DNA of 64,000 nt from Pseudomicrostroma phylloplanum (Eukaryota; Basidiomycota; Exobasidiomycetes; Microstromatales): contig BCHS01000002.1 in the NCBI GenBank assembly GCA_039545275.1, positions 930,001 to 994,000 on the forward strand, read 5' to 3'. Shown one piece after another: positions 21,411 through 31,561 of this stretch. A program made the translations under genes and the position numbers. How positions within the stretch are numbered: the stretch's first letter is position 1; every line of letters starts with the position of its first letter. The notes beneath the pieces were generated by a model. That model had not been told where the DNA came from, ran no database searches, and saw only the letters and a program-made list of their open reading frames with translations.

Positions 21411-22075
21411 ATGTCTCTTCCTCAAGGATACAGCGCGGCAGCGGTGAGTATCAGTCCAAGCTTAGTATGCGAGAAACCTGGTTGCAATGCTGGCCTCCTT
21501 CTGACTAGCATATCTGCATTGCCCCTGCTCTGCTTCACTCTGCCACCATCTTCACCTTCTCCGCCCACCCGCCATCCACCGTTTTCGTCTCTCTTCCTCG
21601 CTCGCCGTCCACCCAATTCTCCCTACCTCGAATCAACCACTCGCTGGCTCGAAACTCAACAGCAAGCACACGCATCTGCCCTCCCCTTTAGCCCGCTCGT
21701 CCCTGTCAGCTCCCTGCCGTACGTCGCAGTGACGCTGCTTTTGGCGAGCTTCTTCGGGACCTTCTTCTTCACTACGTGAGTAGCGGAACGTACAGCAGAC
21801 GGAGGAGGTGTCGAGGGAGGGTAAAGCGAAGGAGGGATAGGAGCTCTGGATGAAGATACCCGTGGTGGTGGTCAGGCCACGGAGGCAGACGTACCTTTGG
21901 CCCGTAGCTCTTGACTGACCTCCCACCTACCATCCACCCCTTTCCCCCTCCCCTGCTCATCAGACTACCGAAGCGCGACGCCCTCGTCTCAGAGATCCTC
22001 GTAGCTGTCTTCTCATCGGTGTGCGCAGGGTTCGGCATCGTGGCACTCTTCAACGCAGTGGGAGTCTATGTCTGA
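21411..22075 (+). CDS. OST5: Oligosaccharyltransferase subunit OST5/TMEM258-like small membrane protein
   Basis: Predicted 85-residue, two-helix subunit of the ER oligosaccharyltransferase for N-glycosylation. Three exons, 21411-21443, 21663-21775 and 21964-22075, are joined in phase by GTGAGT donors. The protein is MSLPQGYSAAA, then QAHASALPFSPLVPVSSLPY, helix 1 (VAVTLLLASFFGTFFFTT), a short basic-acidic loop (LPKRDALVSE), and helix 2 (ILVAVFSSVCAGFGIVALF) ending GVYV. The order of a P-rich start, helix, short loop and helix ending in a V(I/V)YV-type tail is that of TMEM258/Ost5. It is far too short for ordinary ORF calling because introns make up most of the gene. Assignment rests on architecture and tail similarity, so it is less certain than its neighbours. 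Confidence 0.8.
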
Positions 22076-22307
22076 GCATCTAGCGGGAGTTCAGAGCAGA
22101 GGTGACTAGCGGTAGAAGGGACAGGTCAGACGACGTCAGGCGAGAGAGAAGCAGGACGTAGTACAGGGGCTTCGCACGGTACGGGCTTTGCCTCTGAAGG
22201 AGATTAGTTGTACATAGTATGATAATGCGCAGACACACAGACAAACTGAAGGTGGGGGTGCGAGTGGCCCCTGAGTGCTCGGAAAACAGGCCGAATCATG
22301 ATGACTC

Positions 22308-23817
22308 TCAAAGGTTGTAGCTGAAGTGCATGGGAGCGACGGAGCGGGTGGATCGAGTCAGTGCCTGTGTCTCTAATCACGCTCGACCTGCCCTCGGGAC
22401 TACTCACATGGGTATCACACGATTAGCGCTGACCTCCTGCCTACAAAGTGGGCACTCCCTCTTCTCCCTCAACCAGCTCATGATACAGCTCCAATCAAAC
22501 ATGTGTCCACACTCCGTCACTGCGCTCGTTCCTTTTTCTGGCGTTCTCTCGTCCATGCATAGCGTGCATCGCAGCATCGATTGCGACACCGACTCGATGG
22601 GCGCTGTCCGTAGCTGGGCGGCAGAGATCTCGTCGTTCGTCGGGCGAGAAGAGGCCGAGGTGCGGAGGAGAGTGCCGGTGCTTGAGGGGTAGGCAAGAGG
22701 CACTTGGGCACCAGGTGGTGCAAGGCCTGTGTAGTCTTTCGGCGATTCGCTTTCTCCCAGACCGGACTGGTCCTGTACGCCAACGGGCTTGGCAGAGCCA
22801 CTGCTATGAGTCCACTTGCGGCCATCCACCTCGACGGTGGCCTCGTCGTCTGCTGGAGCAGCAGTGTCTTCATCATCTCCACGTGCGGCCTTCTTCTGGA
22901 TGGCGCGCTTGTGGAGATGGCGATTGAGGGATAGAGCTAGCTTGACGCCGAGCTGGATGCCTAGAAGGACACCTAAAACTTCATAAGAGGGCGGCTCTTG
23001 ACCGGGTGGGGCAGGATGGATGGAGATCTGACAGGAGAGGAGGTGACCTTCTGTCAGCACGAGGGGCAGAGATACGTCTCTATGCGCCAATGTGTGTTGA
23101 GCTACTCACGTATCTGACTCCCACGAGCCTCTGAGCTACCTTGTAGTACTTCCCGCCTAGGTAGAACAGCATCAGATGAAATGCACTCGCATATGCCAGC
23201 CAGCCATCGGCCTTGCTCAGGTCCTCTATGCTAGGCAAGATCCGAGCGATAAAGGCTACCAGCCTGTCCAGTCTAGAAGGTTGTGGCTCCTTGTCCTCCA
23301 CCTCCTTCTCGTACCGACTACCATGGATCGCCTTCCACCTCATTCTAGCCCTTTGCAACGTCTGAGAGCGAGCAGCATGGCTGGCATTGACTCTTCTCCG
23401 CAGCACAGCACAGATCCGGCTCAGTAAGAAAGGAGCCAGGATCTGTGTGAGGATAAAGGCTATCCTCTTCCTCTTGCTGACGTACTTCCCTCTCGGTCCC
23501 ACCATCCTCGCTCCGACATACTCCTCACCCAGCGTCTGAGCTCCTTCTGCTGTGGTGAAGACATAGTAGGCTATGCCGGCCAGTAGCGTGATCTTGTTGC
23601 TGTTGAGCTGCAGGAAGCGGGAGCCAAAGACCTCTCGTGTGACGTCCGAGAGCTGGGCTTGCAAGAGAGATAGGTAGTAGGAGTCTTTCTGGAAGGAGCG
23701 GATGATCGAGGGCTGGAAGGCTGCCGGGAAGGAGAAAGCAGAGTTGGGGCGGTAGGCATCGGGTCCATCTGGCCTGGATGATGGGCCGGCTTGGCTGGAT
23801 GACCGATCGTCTGTCAT
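22308..23817 (-). CDS. PEX10: Peroxisome biogenesis RING E3 ubiquitin ligase PEX10
   Basis: Peroxisomal membrane ubiquitin ligase (with PEX2 and PEX12) that ubiquitinates the PEX5 import receptor for recycling; 446 residues. Exons are 23110-23817, 22408-23027 and 22308-22320. The N-terminal Pex2/Pex12-type membrane domain spans about 35-270 (SIIRSFQKDSYYLSLLQAQL, YVFTTAEGAQTLGEEYVG, YASAFHLMLFYLGGKYYKVA, LVGVRYISIHPAPPGQ across intron 1). A hydrophilic linker leads to a C3HC4 RING at about 390-432: CTLCMDE, CGHMFDWSCIMSWL, CPLCR. The apparent stop after VIPM overlaps a GTGAGT donor. Splicing to a 13-nt exon gives RVIPIYNL and stop, a more plausible end. It is divergent from TSR2. Confidence 0.93.
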
Positions 23818-24059
23818 CGTCGTCAGCTGATGTAGACGATGGGGTAGAAGATCTCGGTGGTACGCTTCTTGGGGAGGGTGGAGAAGGGACGCGGGTCAAA
23901 CCTCTGGGCCGGTGGTGAGCCGGTGGTGCGCCTCGCGCAAGCGTGTGCTTCCGCACAGGCTCTTGTTGAAATTTTGACTGGGAGAGCACTTCTTCTCATT
24001 CCTACAGCAGCATCATCATCACATCGTCTCCGACCCTTACCTTTACGCTAGCTATCGCC
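23818..24059. promoter_or_regulatory. Divergent promoter: PEX10 (-) / TSR2 (+)
   Basis: 242 bp between start codons; no motif assigned. Confidence 0.4.
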
Positions 24060-24755
24060 ATGTCGGCTGCATCTACCTCCCAGCTGCCACCGTCTGCTCA
24101 GCAGATCCTCTTTGCTCGAGCTGTCATCCTGACCTTCCAGCTCTGGCCATCGATGCGCCTTGCCATCTCCGAGCAATGGGGTGGCCCAGACTCCTCCGAC
24201 AAGTGCGACTTTCTGATCTCCCACATCTGCGATACATACGGCGGCGAGAGTGGTGCTACCTCCCTAGGGAGATACGAGCCTACAGCCGCCTTCGACGAAA
24301 AGAACACACCGAACGCTCCTCCTACACCTGAAGAGGATGAGATCGCCGAGACACTCGAGGGCTATCTCGCAGACGAGTTCGAGGCAAGGATCGAGGACCA
24401 GTCGTGCGACTACATTGCCGGCCGAATCGTAGCTCTTCATCAGCTCATCTTTGCTCGACCAGCTTCGGCCGATCAAGCAGCAGCAGAAGAGGTCGTGAGG
24501 GCGGGCAACCTCACAGTGGAACAGCTCACCGAGGCCGCCCAGAAGCTGAAGGGCTCAGGCGCACCAAAGGTTCAAAGAGGAGCAGGAAATGGGGACGACG
24601 ATGCACTTTCGGAGAGCGGAAGCAGCAGTGAAGGAAGCGATGGCGAGATGGACGTAGACGAGGGCCAAGGCAGCGCAAGAGAGCCGGCCAAGAAGCCCGA
24701 ACCCATCGTCGACGAAGACGGGTTCACTACCGTAGTACGAGGCAAGAAGAGGTGA
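24060..24755 (+). CDS. TSR2: Pre-rRNA-processing protein TSR2
   Basis: Ribosome-assembly chaperone that escorts eS26 and is needed for 20S pre-rRNA maturation; nuclear/cytosolic, 231 residues, single exon. The TSR2 domain covers residues about 15-130: FARAVILTFQLWPSMRLAIS, EQWGGPDSSDKCDFLISHIC, ETLEGYLADEFEARIEDQS, YIAGRIVALHQLIF. The second half is a disordered acidic, Ser-rich segment (GEMDVDEGQ) ending with the family's signature DEDGFTTVVRGKKR. Length and landmarks match fungal TSR2. The stop codon follows AAGAG and overlaps a GTGAAC, a poor donor, so the single-exon end is preferred. Confidence 0.94.
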   Translation: MSAASTSQLPPSAQQILFARAVILTFQLWPSMRLAISEQWGGPDSSDKCDFLISHICDTYGGESGATSLGRYEPTAAFDEKNTPNAPPTPEEDEIAETLEGYLADEFEARIEDQSCDYIAGRIVALHQLIFARPASADQAAAEEVVRAGNLTVEQLTEAAQKLKGSGAPKVQRGAGNGDDDALSESGSSSEGSDGEMDVDEGQGSAREPAKKPEPIVDEDGFTTVVRGKKR

Positions 24756-25047
24756 ACGGCAACCCTCCCCGCATACTTTCAAGCAACAGAGAGGACGGCT
24801 GTCCTCTCCCTACCACTGCCAAAGCGACATGTCACTTCGCTTCGGGAAGCTCTCTCTTTCGGTCACCTCATCAAGAACATCACAGGACTCGCAGGAGTAT
24901 GGCGTTGAGCCGCTGACGGGAGACCCAGTCCGAGTCTCAATTATACAGTCGGAGAATGTGAGCACGCCGTTATTTTGTCAGTGTGCTATTCTGCTAGTGT
25001 TTCGCTGTTGTTGTACATATACCATTGCTACACTGCCATTTGTGGGC

Positions 25048-25600
25048 TTAGTACTTCAGTGGGTCATGACCCCAGTCTGCGAATGGGAAAGAAGAGGATA
25101 ACAGGTCAGCCAATCGTCGACCATCCGCCTTCGCAAGCTTGCAGGCCCCGCTTCTCCGGCCGCCTCCCACTCTGCTACTCACTCTTGAGACTCCTAACAC
25201 TCTTCGTCTGCTCCAACTCCTCCTTGCTCTTCCTCTCCTTCATACTCTCCTCTTGAGCCAAATGCCTCTTGCAGTAGCTCACCACCTTGCGCATATGGGC
25301 CAGGTCCTCTTCGGTGTACTTGTCCTCCTTCTTCTGCGGGTTGCGCTTGAGGATGTCGACGATCTTGCGGCCCGACTCGTGGCCTACGGTCTCTCCTGAC
25401 TCACCGCCCCAGCCGGCAGACTCGGAGGACTCTTCCTTGAGCCAGGCCTCGAGCTCCGAGGCGGACATGTTCATGAGCTCGTTGAACTCGGAGACCTGTC
25501 AGAAGATGGGAGTATGAGGGAGAGGTGAAGTCAGCGGACAGTCAAAGAGACGGGAGATTGCTGATTGGGTACTCACAACTTCTGAGTCTGACTTTCCCAT
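25048..25600 (-). CDS. DUF3140 family small protein
   Basis: 121-residue protein of the DUF3140 family, of unknown function and sometimes annotated as DNA-binding. Three exons: 25577-25600, 25183-25495 and 25048-25076. The sequence runs MGKSDSEVVSEFNELMNMSA, then SELEAWLKEESSES, GHESGRKIVDIL, EEDLAHMRKVVSYCKRHLAQ, and a Lys/Glu-rich tail. A stop at 25175 overlaps a GTGAGT donor; splicing to the 29-nt last exon yields LKNWGHDPLKY, the typical C-terminal signature of the family, so this model is favoured. Upstream in-frame sequence before 25600 is open but is not needed by the family. DUF3140 is best known from actinobacteria and fungi, so an old transfer is possible; codon use looks like the neighbours. 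Confidence 0.85.
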
Positions 25601-26465
25601 CTTGGATTTCTTGCTAGTTAGTACGCGGGGAGTGGTATGAATAGAGCTTCGAGACGAGTTCAAGTGCGACGATGGAGATGGATGGTAGGTTGCTAAAGAA
25701 GGGTACACGACGTGAAGTTTATGTAAAGAAGCACCGGCTGCAGCTGTTCCTCGCGTAAATGGTCGCGGGCAAAGGTGACGTCGCCAGACCTGAGGAAAGG
25801 ATCGCATCTGGACAACAGACGGTGCAGAGGTACGTCTTGCTGCTTCCCCTCCTGGCCCTTCCTGAGGACCCCGCTCTCTTGAAGCACTCGCACTCTGCCC
25901 TGAATCTCTCTGTCTCTTGGACCCTTTGCGGGAAGCTTTACCTAAGCTTCAACGCCCGCACCTCCGCCTAGAAGCTCTCTTTCCGCCTCTCCACATCTGC
26001 TGCTTCTAGGACCGGGAACGTCATGCAGAAAAAGTCGCCCGGCCTGGAATTGCAGCACAGGCTACTTTATTCGACTGCAATGAGCTCGTGGATAGATGGG
26101 ACTGGTCGCGAGGCGTGATAGGGGAACGACACAGGATGTCAAAGGCCAATGTTTTGGAGGCTTCAAGAATGTAGGAGAGAAGCTGGACACTCGCGCGGCC
26201 TGACAGCCCACGGGAATGATCTGTCCTGGTTGCTCTGCTACGATTGTTGATATTGAATGGTGTGTGAACATCCGAACCCATTGGTCCCATTATTGTTGGT
26301 GATACAGGTCAAATTGTCGTCGTCTTCGTCTTCATGGCCCCATTGTGACTCATGCTTCTACTCTAGAACCCCCTCGCGATCGCGTCTCTCTCAAGCAGAA
26401 GCAGCCACGGACTCCTTCCTGCGCCATCGAAACCCCTGGACCTCTATCCACTCAGGTACAAGAGC
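25601..26465. other. Intergenic: promoter of DUF3140 gene and 3' end of MGE1
   Basis: 865 bp with same-strand genes on both sides. Open frames in this stretch are short, have no recognisable domain and lack in-phase splice partners. No RNA gene or repeat recognised. Confidence 0.45.
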
Positions 26466-27360
26466 TTAACCCTGCACAACTCCGACCTGAGCAGCCCTCA
26501 ATATCCTGTCCTTGATCTTGAATCCCATCTTGGAGCACTCCAGGACAGTGCCGGGCTCCTTGCCAGGGATGGGTGCTTGGAACATGGCCTCGTGCTCGTT
26601 AGGGTTGAACTTCTCGCCCGTGGGGTCGAACTGTGTCACGCCGTGGGTCTTGAGCATAGACAGGATGCTCTTCGATGTCAGGTCGACACCATCGTAGAAC
26701 TCAGCAAGAGCCTTCCTTGGGTCATCCCCTGCTACCTCGCCAGCTGGTGCCTTGCGCAGAGGCTCAGGCACCGATCGCAGAGCAAGGTTGATGATGTCCA
26801 GCGAGTTGGTCAGGTCACGAGCAAACTTGGTGATGGCAAAGTCGGAAGCTTGAGACTTCTCCTCGGTTGCTCTCCTTTGGGCATTTTGCAGATCTGCCTT
26901 GCCGTAGAGGACCTTGTCCTGTTTCGGTAGAGAGATTGGTACGAGACGTCAGCATGAACAGTCAAAGAGGAATCGGGTCCAGGCAATACTGTGTAGATCA
27001 ATCACTGACCTTGAGCTCCTTGATGAGCTGATCCTTCTCAGCCAGTTGCTTAGCTACTTCGTCCTGCTCGGCGGCACCACTGCCACCCTCTGAGGCCGGC
27101 TTGTTAGCCTTGGCGCCCATTGTCTCCCCTCCTACTTCACTCTCGGCTGCTTTGGCCTTATCTGTTGAGGCTGACCAGCATCGCACTGAAGTTGAGAAAG
27201 GGGATGCTCGGCGAGCAACGGAGGAGGAGGACGCGGAAGGGGCGAATGCGACACGAGTGGCGCTACTTGTTGAGGGTGCTGAGGCGCCCAGAGAAGCTGA
27301 CACTGTCTCCCTGAGGGATGAGCGGGATGCTCGCAAGGTCTGAGGAGCGAAGAAGGCCAT
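26466..27360 (-). CDS. MGE1: Mitochondrial GrpE nucleotide-exchange factor Mge1
   Basis: Matrix co-chaperone that exchanges ADP on mtHsp70 during protein import and folding; 267 residues. Exons are 27010-27360 and 26466-26918, with a GTCAGT donor. The ATG at 27360 begins [20 protein letters not shown], followed by a long Ser/Ala/Arg-rich presequence ([15 protein letters not shown]). A coiled-coil arm follows ([20 protein letters not shown] across the intron, [15 protein letters not shown]). The GrpE core reads [20 protein letters not shown] and [20 protein letters not shown], then the beta domain [20 protein letters not shown] and [18 protein letters not shown]. All family landmarks are present. 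It shares a 227-bp divergent promoter with the mitochondrial ribosomal protein gene. Confidence 0.96.
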
Positions 27361-27587
27361 ACTGTTCAATGTGTAATGATGTACGGTGGGAAGTATGGTA
27401 TGAGGTGAGATGCGGAGGTGTGGAAGGACTGACCTCTACAGTCGTCCATAGAGATCTTCTCGGCTGGGACAGGGCCTTCCGCCGCGCGCAACGCTCACGA
27501 GATCTTCCAGGCGTGCAGCCTCCCCCGCCTACGATACCATCACTTCCTTGTCACCTTTGGCTCATACACACCACACCTCCAGTCACT
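27361..27587. promoter_or_regulatory. Divergent promoter: MGE1 (-) / mitochondrial uL15 (+)
   Basis: 227 bp between the start codons of two nuclear genes for mitochondrial matrix proteins; no motif assigned. Confidence 0.5.
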
Positions 27588-28601
27588 ATGCGGAACTCAC
27601 TCTTGGCCTCCTTTGGCAGGCTTGCCCTACAAGCGCAGGCTCCTGTGGCATCTTCGTCCCGCTCGGTAGTGACGATTGCTCAGCCTCAGCGAGTAGCGCG
27701 GACCATCACCACCCGCTCTGCCCGCCCCGCATTCCAATGTCTGGCCCCACGGGCGCCCACTGCTAGCCCAGCAGACTCACGTTCCTACGCTACGGCAGCT
27801 CCCTCATCGTACTCCATCGGCAGTCTCTCACCAGCTCAACCCAAAAAGACAATGAAGCGTGTGGGTCGAGGTCCGGGTTCAGGAAGGGGTGGAACAGCTA
27901 CCAGGGGTCACAAGGGTCAGAGGGCGAGGGCGGGTAATGGTAAGCCCACACCAGGCTTCGAGGGTGGTCAGACGCCAATCATGAGGAGATTTCCGAAGAG
28001 GGGATTTGTCAATGCGTGAGTCATTGAGGACCACTGATCTATCGAAGGTGTCAAGACGTCCAGCTAATCCCTTGTGTTACCTTCGCAGCTTTGCACACCG
28101 GACTGTTCCTCTCAACATCGAGCGGCTGCAGGATTGGATCGACCAGGGTAGAATTGATCCTTCAAAACCCATCACTGCGAAAGAGCTGTATGAGACTAGA
28201 TGTGTCCACAGTCTGGGCGACGGAGGCGTGAAGCTGCTTGGCGAGGTGAGTCCCGCAATTCCCATATCAATACCCCACTTCGCTTGCTCATCTTTCCTAC
28301 TTCTACTACGCTCCCACAGGGCTCAAAGACACTGCGTCAACCTCTAACCCTGATCGTCTCCCGGGCCTCTGCCCCGGCAATCAGAGCGGTGGAAGCCGCG
28401 GGCGGCTCCATCACCTGCAAGTTCTACACTCCCCTCACCCTGCGAGCTCTGGTCAAGCCAGAGAAGTGGCTGCTGCAGGGCAAGATGCCGCCCAATGAGC
28501 CACTTCCCGTGGGCAAGAGGGACCTGCTGTACTATTCGGATATCAGGAAGAGGGGATACCTTGCTAAGTTGCATTTGACGGGTACACTGGCGCTTATCTG
28601 A
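27588..28601 (+). CDS. MRPL10: Mitochondrial large-subunit ribosomal protein uL15m (yeast Mrpl10)
   Basis: Structural protein of the mitoribosomal large subunit; 288 residues. Exons are 27588-28015, 28089-28245 and 28320-28601. The presequence is Arg/Ser/Ala-rich ([20 protein letters not shown] to about 70). The uL15 core begins [20 protein letters not shown], then [31 protein letters not shown], and [19 protein letters not shown] after intron 1. [20 protein letters not shown] leads to [20 protein letters not shown] across intron 2, and [17 protein letters not shown] follows. A C-terminal extension of about 60 residues ([20 protein letters not shown]) is of the kind seen in fungal mitochondrial L15. 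It is convergent with UBC9. Confidence 0.96.
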
Positions 28602-29071
28602 GGGGAAAGTTGCGGGCAGAAAGACGAGCAGGGCAGTTGCGTACGTAGCAGCAGGTGTAATAGAGACTGCGAGCGCATGCAATTCACCGCACATTCTGGG
28701 ACGTCGCACTTGAGGCTTCGCTTTGCGCAAGGTGTGCCAACACTGAACGGGCTACATGATCCAGGCCCGAGCGAGCAGGAGGACGATAGGAGCATGCCGG
28801 CCGAAGTTGTAGTGAGCAGCGGTGTCTGCGCCTCCAATTGCTTCGCTCGGTCGTCTTTCCCATTCTTCCAGCGTGCCGTCTGCGTCAGATCTGCTGTTGA
28901 CGTGATGAGGAGGCCACATACCACAAGTGAAAAAGAGACGTACGGGTGACAAGAAGTGAGATTCTGAAAGGGGTACTGATTGCCGCCGCCGCCAAGCTCG
29001 TATGTCCCATCTATCAGATCAAAAGAGGACCCAGATCCCGCCGCCTCTCGCAATGAACCCTTCAAACAAGC
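28602..29071. other. Convergent 3' region, uL15m / UBC9
   Basis: 470 bp between stop codons; overlapping unsupported open frames on both strands, nothing recognised. Confidence 0.4.
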
Positions 29072-30094
29072 TCATGCAGCCATTTCTCGTGCTTGCTGCT
29101 TGATCCTCTTGTCATAGCCCGCTCGGTCGTTGTTGAACAAGTGGAAAGCGGGCGCTNNNNNNNNNNNNNNNNNNNNNNNNNNNNNNNNNNNNNNNNNNNN
29201 NNNNNNNNNNNNNNNNNNNNNNNNNNNNNNNNNNNNNNNNNNNNNNNNNNNNNNNNGCCATTTCTCGTGCTTGCTGCTTGATCCTCTTGTCATAGCCCGC
29301 TCGGTCGTTGTTGAACAAGTGGAAAGCGGGCGCTTGAGCCGGATCAGCCTGGTTCGGCTCGTCGAGCAGGCCCTGGATACCGAGGAGGATCTGCTTGACG
29401 TTTATTGAGGCCCTCCAGTTCTTCTCCTCGTCCTGTAGAACACGACAATAGGCAGAGAGCAGAGGTAGAGTGATCAGCGATACCGAGAAGGGAGGTACGA
29501 GCTGCTTGCCACCGGACTCTGGACTTACGAGGATCGACAGGCAGACGGTGCCAGAGGGGTAGACGTTAGGGTGGAACAGAGGAGGGGTAAACTTGCCTGC
29601 AGTTCCGTTTCGATACCGAATTAGACGAAGATCAGCTTTCAGCGCATCCTTACGCCATTCCTCAGCTACTGCGATGCCTCGCCTTCAGCAACTCACACTT
29701 CGGCGGCTTTGTGGGGAACTCCTCGGGAAATGCCATTGTGAGTTTGTACAGACCTCCCTCCCAGATGGTCCCTGTCTTGCCTGGAATCCCTGCCTCCCAG
29801 TTGAGCATATCAAGTGAGCCATCATCCTTCTTCACCGGACGAGCGTAGAAGCCCTAGAAGCAATACGAGGAGGTGAGGCAGAGCGCATCAGCACAAGCGC
29901 CGAAAGAAGGATTCATCAGGGCCTGAGCTTGAGTCTGGTACTCACGAAGGGGTGGTCTTTCCTCCATGCCTTGCGCTCTTCTGCAAGACTATCAGAGCGA
30001 CAAGCCGTGGGCGAGGCTGATGGTCAGTGGCTCGCATCCTCTGCACTGCTCCTTCGCTCATAGCTACTCACCGAGCGCGACAGATGCCGGACAT
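29072..30094 (-). CDS. UBC9: SUMO-conjugating enzyme UBC9 (coding sequence interrupted by assembly gap)
   Basis: E2 enzyme that transfers SUMO to substrates in the nucleus. Exons are 30072-30094, 29946-29988, 29697-29853, 29529-29596 and a fifth from 29432 downward. The N-terminus [20 protein letters not shown] is built from the first two exons. It is followed by [20 protein letters not shown], the HPN motif ([18 protein letters not shown]), catalytic Cys93 and [20 protein letters not shown]. In the last exon a 100-N gap (29157-29256) is flanked by two identical 78-bp copies of the end of the gene. Counting one copy only, the coding sequence is 474 nt, 157 residues, ending QAREMAA; the family's usual length is 157-158. 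The duplication is read as an unmerged contig overlap, not biology. It is divergent from TRS31. Confidence 0.93.
29079..29334. repeat. Identical 78-bp copies flanking the 100-N gap
   Basis: Bases 29079-29156 and 29257-29334 are the same, starting GCCATTTCTCGTGCTTGCTG and ending GGAAAGCGGGCGCT, in direct orientation on either side of 100 N. This is the pattern of two contig ends that overlap but were scaffolded without merging. Confidence 0.95.
29157..29256. other. Assembly gap of 100 N inside the last UBC9 exon
   Basis: Exactly 100 unknown bases, the conventional size for a gap of unknown length, lying between the two identical 78-bp copies. Confidence 0.98.
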
Positions 30095-30446
30095 ATTGCT
30101 GGGATACTATTGGTCGGAACGAATGTGGACAAAATGTGGCTGGAAAATCTCTTTCGACAGGCAGTGTGATGCTTGAAATACGGAGATGGACGAGCTGAGG
30201 AGGCGCAGGTGGCGGGAGGATAGGAGGGCTATGGAGAGCGAAGGATGGCAATGCGTGAGTAGCGAGGAGCGTCAGTCTACGCGGGGCTGGACGCACATCT
30301 TCGGAAGGAGCAGCGCGAGGGGCGAGCAACCAACCAGGCACAGGCAAGGCCATCAAGCCAAGGCGAGACCAACTCCACCCAGAAGCACACACCACGCTCC
30401 CCTGGCTCAGTACCTTATAACACACGTCTCACAGCATACGTCCAGG
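30095..30446. promoter_or_regulatory. Divergent promoter: UBC9 (-) / TRS31 (+)
   Basis: 352 bp between start codons; GC-rich, no motif assigned. Confidence 0.4.
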
Positions 30447-31488
30447 ATGAGCTACTCGCGCTACTCGCAGCAGCCCTCGACCAGCCAGAGCGGGCCATCT
30501 GCAGGCATGGCTCGTTCCTCTGTCCCAGCCATATCGACCTCGAGCGCCTCACGCTCCTCGCATACAAGCACCTACCCCATCTCCCCCTCACCCCAGTCCG
30601 CCCTGCCTTCCTCGCAGAGCTACGCAGCACGGCATCGCTTCTCCTCCAATCCTGCCCTCTCCAACGCCCCTACTAGCTTCCTTGCTCGGACGCCCGTCAG
30701 TGGCATCCCTGCGACGGCGGGAGCAGGTGCAGCAGCTGCTTCTGGGAGTGGGTTCGCACAAGATTTGCTGGATAGGCCGAGAGACAAGACGAGGACGACG
30801 ATGGTCGCGGCGAGCTCCCTGGCGTTCTTGTTCGCAGAGATGGTGTCGTACACTCAAGGGAGAGTGAGCGGGATAGGCGAATTGGAGAAGAAGTGAGTGA
30901 ATGTCGATCGTAGAGGAGTGATCAGAGTGCCGTCTGACAGACTGATCCCTCGGCATCGACATCTAGACTATCACTCCTAGGATACCACCACGGTCAGCGT
31001 CTGCTCCCTCTGCTACATTCTCGGCTGGAAAGCCCATCAGGCGGTGGCTCAGCCAGCTCCTCGAAGAATCCAAAGAGGGAAATCAGACTTTTGCCCGCCT
31101 TACTCTGGGTTCACGGACAAGCATGGAAGGCTCTGTTTGGCAAGCAGGCAGATAGCTTAGAGAGGAGTACAGAGCGGAGCGATGAATGTAAGTACAACAA
31201 CATGTACTCTATAGCGTGGACGTGAAATTGACCCTTTAGCTCCTCGCAGACATGATCTCCACGAATAGTCCGCTCTACTCGAAAGGGATGTCAATACCCA
31301 AGGACATGTCGCAGCTCTCTGTAGAGGCATACACAGCTGGCATCGTCGAGGCAATCCTAGATGGGATGGGCTTCCCAGCCAGGGTCACGGCCCATTCCGT
31401 TGCTACGCCAGAATTCCCGCAGAGGACGACTATCCTGATCAAGCTAGACAAGTCGGTGATGGAGAGGGAAGAGGCTTTGGGTACTTGA
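30447..31488 (+). CDS. TRS31: TRAPP complex subunit Trs31/TRAPPC5 (Bet3 family)
   Basis: Core subunit of the TRAPP complexes, the GEFs and tethers for Rab1/Ypt1 (and Rab11) at the Golgi; 301 residues. Exons are 30447-30892, 30967-31187 and 31250-31488. The first 105 residues are a Ser/Pro/Ala-rich disordered extension, longer than in yeast. The Bet3-type fold follows: RTTMVAASSLAFLFAEMVSY, GIGELEKKLSLLGYHHGQRL across intron 1, REIRLLPALLWVHGQAWKAL, KQADSLERS, then DEYMISTNSPLYSKGMSIPK across intron 2, and SVEAYTAGIVEAILDGMGFP with ARVTAHSV. These are the standard Trs31 blocks. It is tail to tail with TRS33, another subunit of the same complex. Confidence 0.95.
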
Positions 31489-31561
31489 GACAATACATCA
31501 GCATCACACCGAACTCAGTGAATCGGGTATGAAATGATTTGCAGTCTTCCTTCGATGCTGC

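Noticed and set aside
29072..29334. True tandem duplication at the end of UBC9
   Set aside because: The two copies are identical, directly repeated and separated by exactly 100 N; a scaffolding artefact explains this better than biology.
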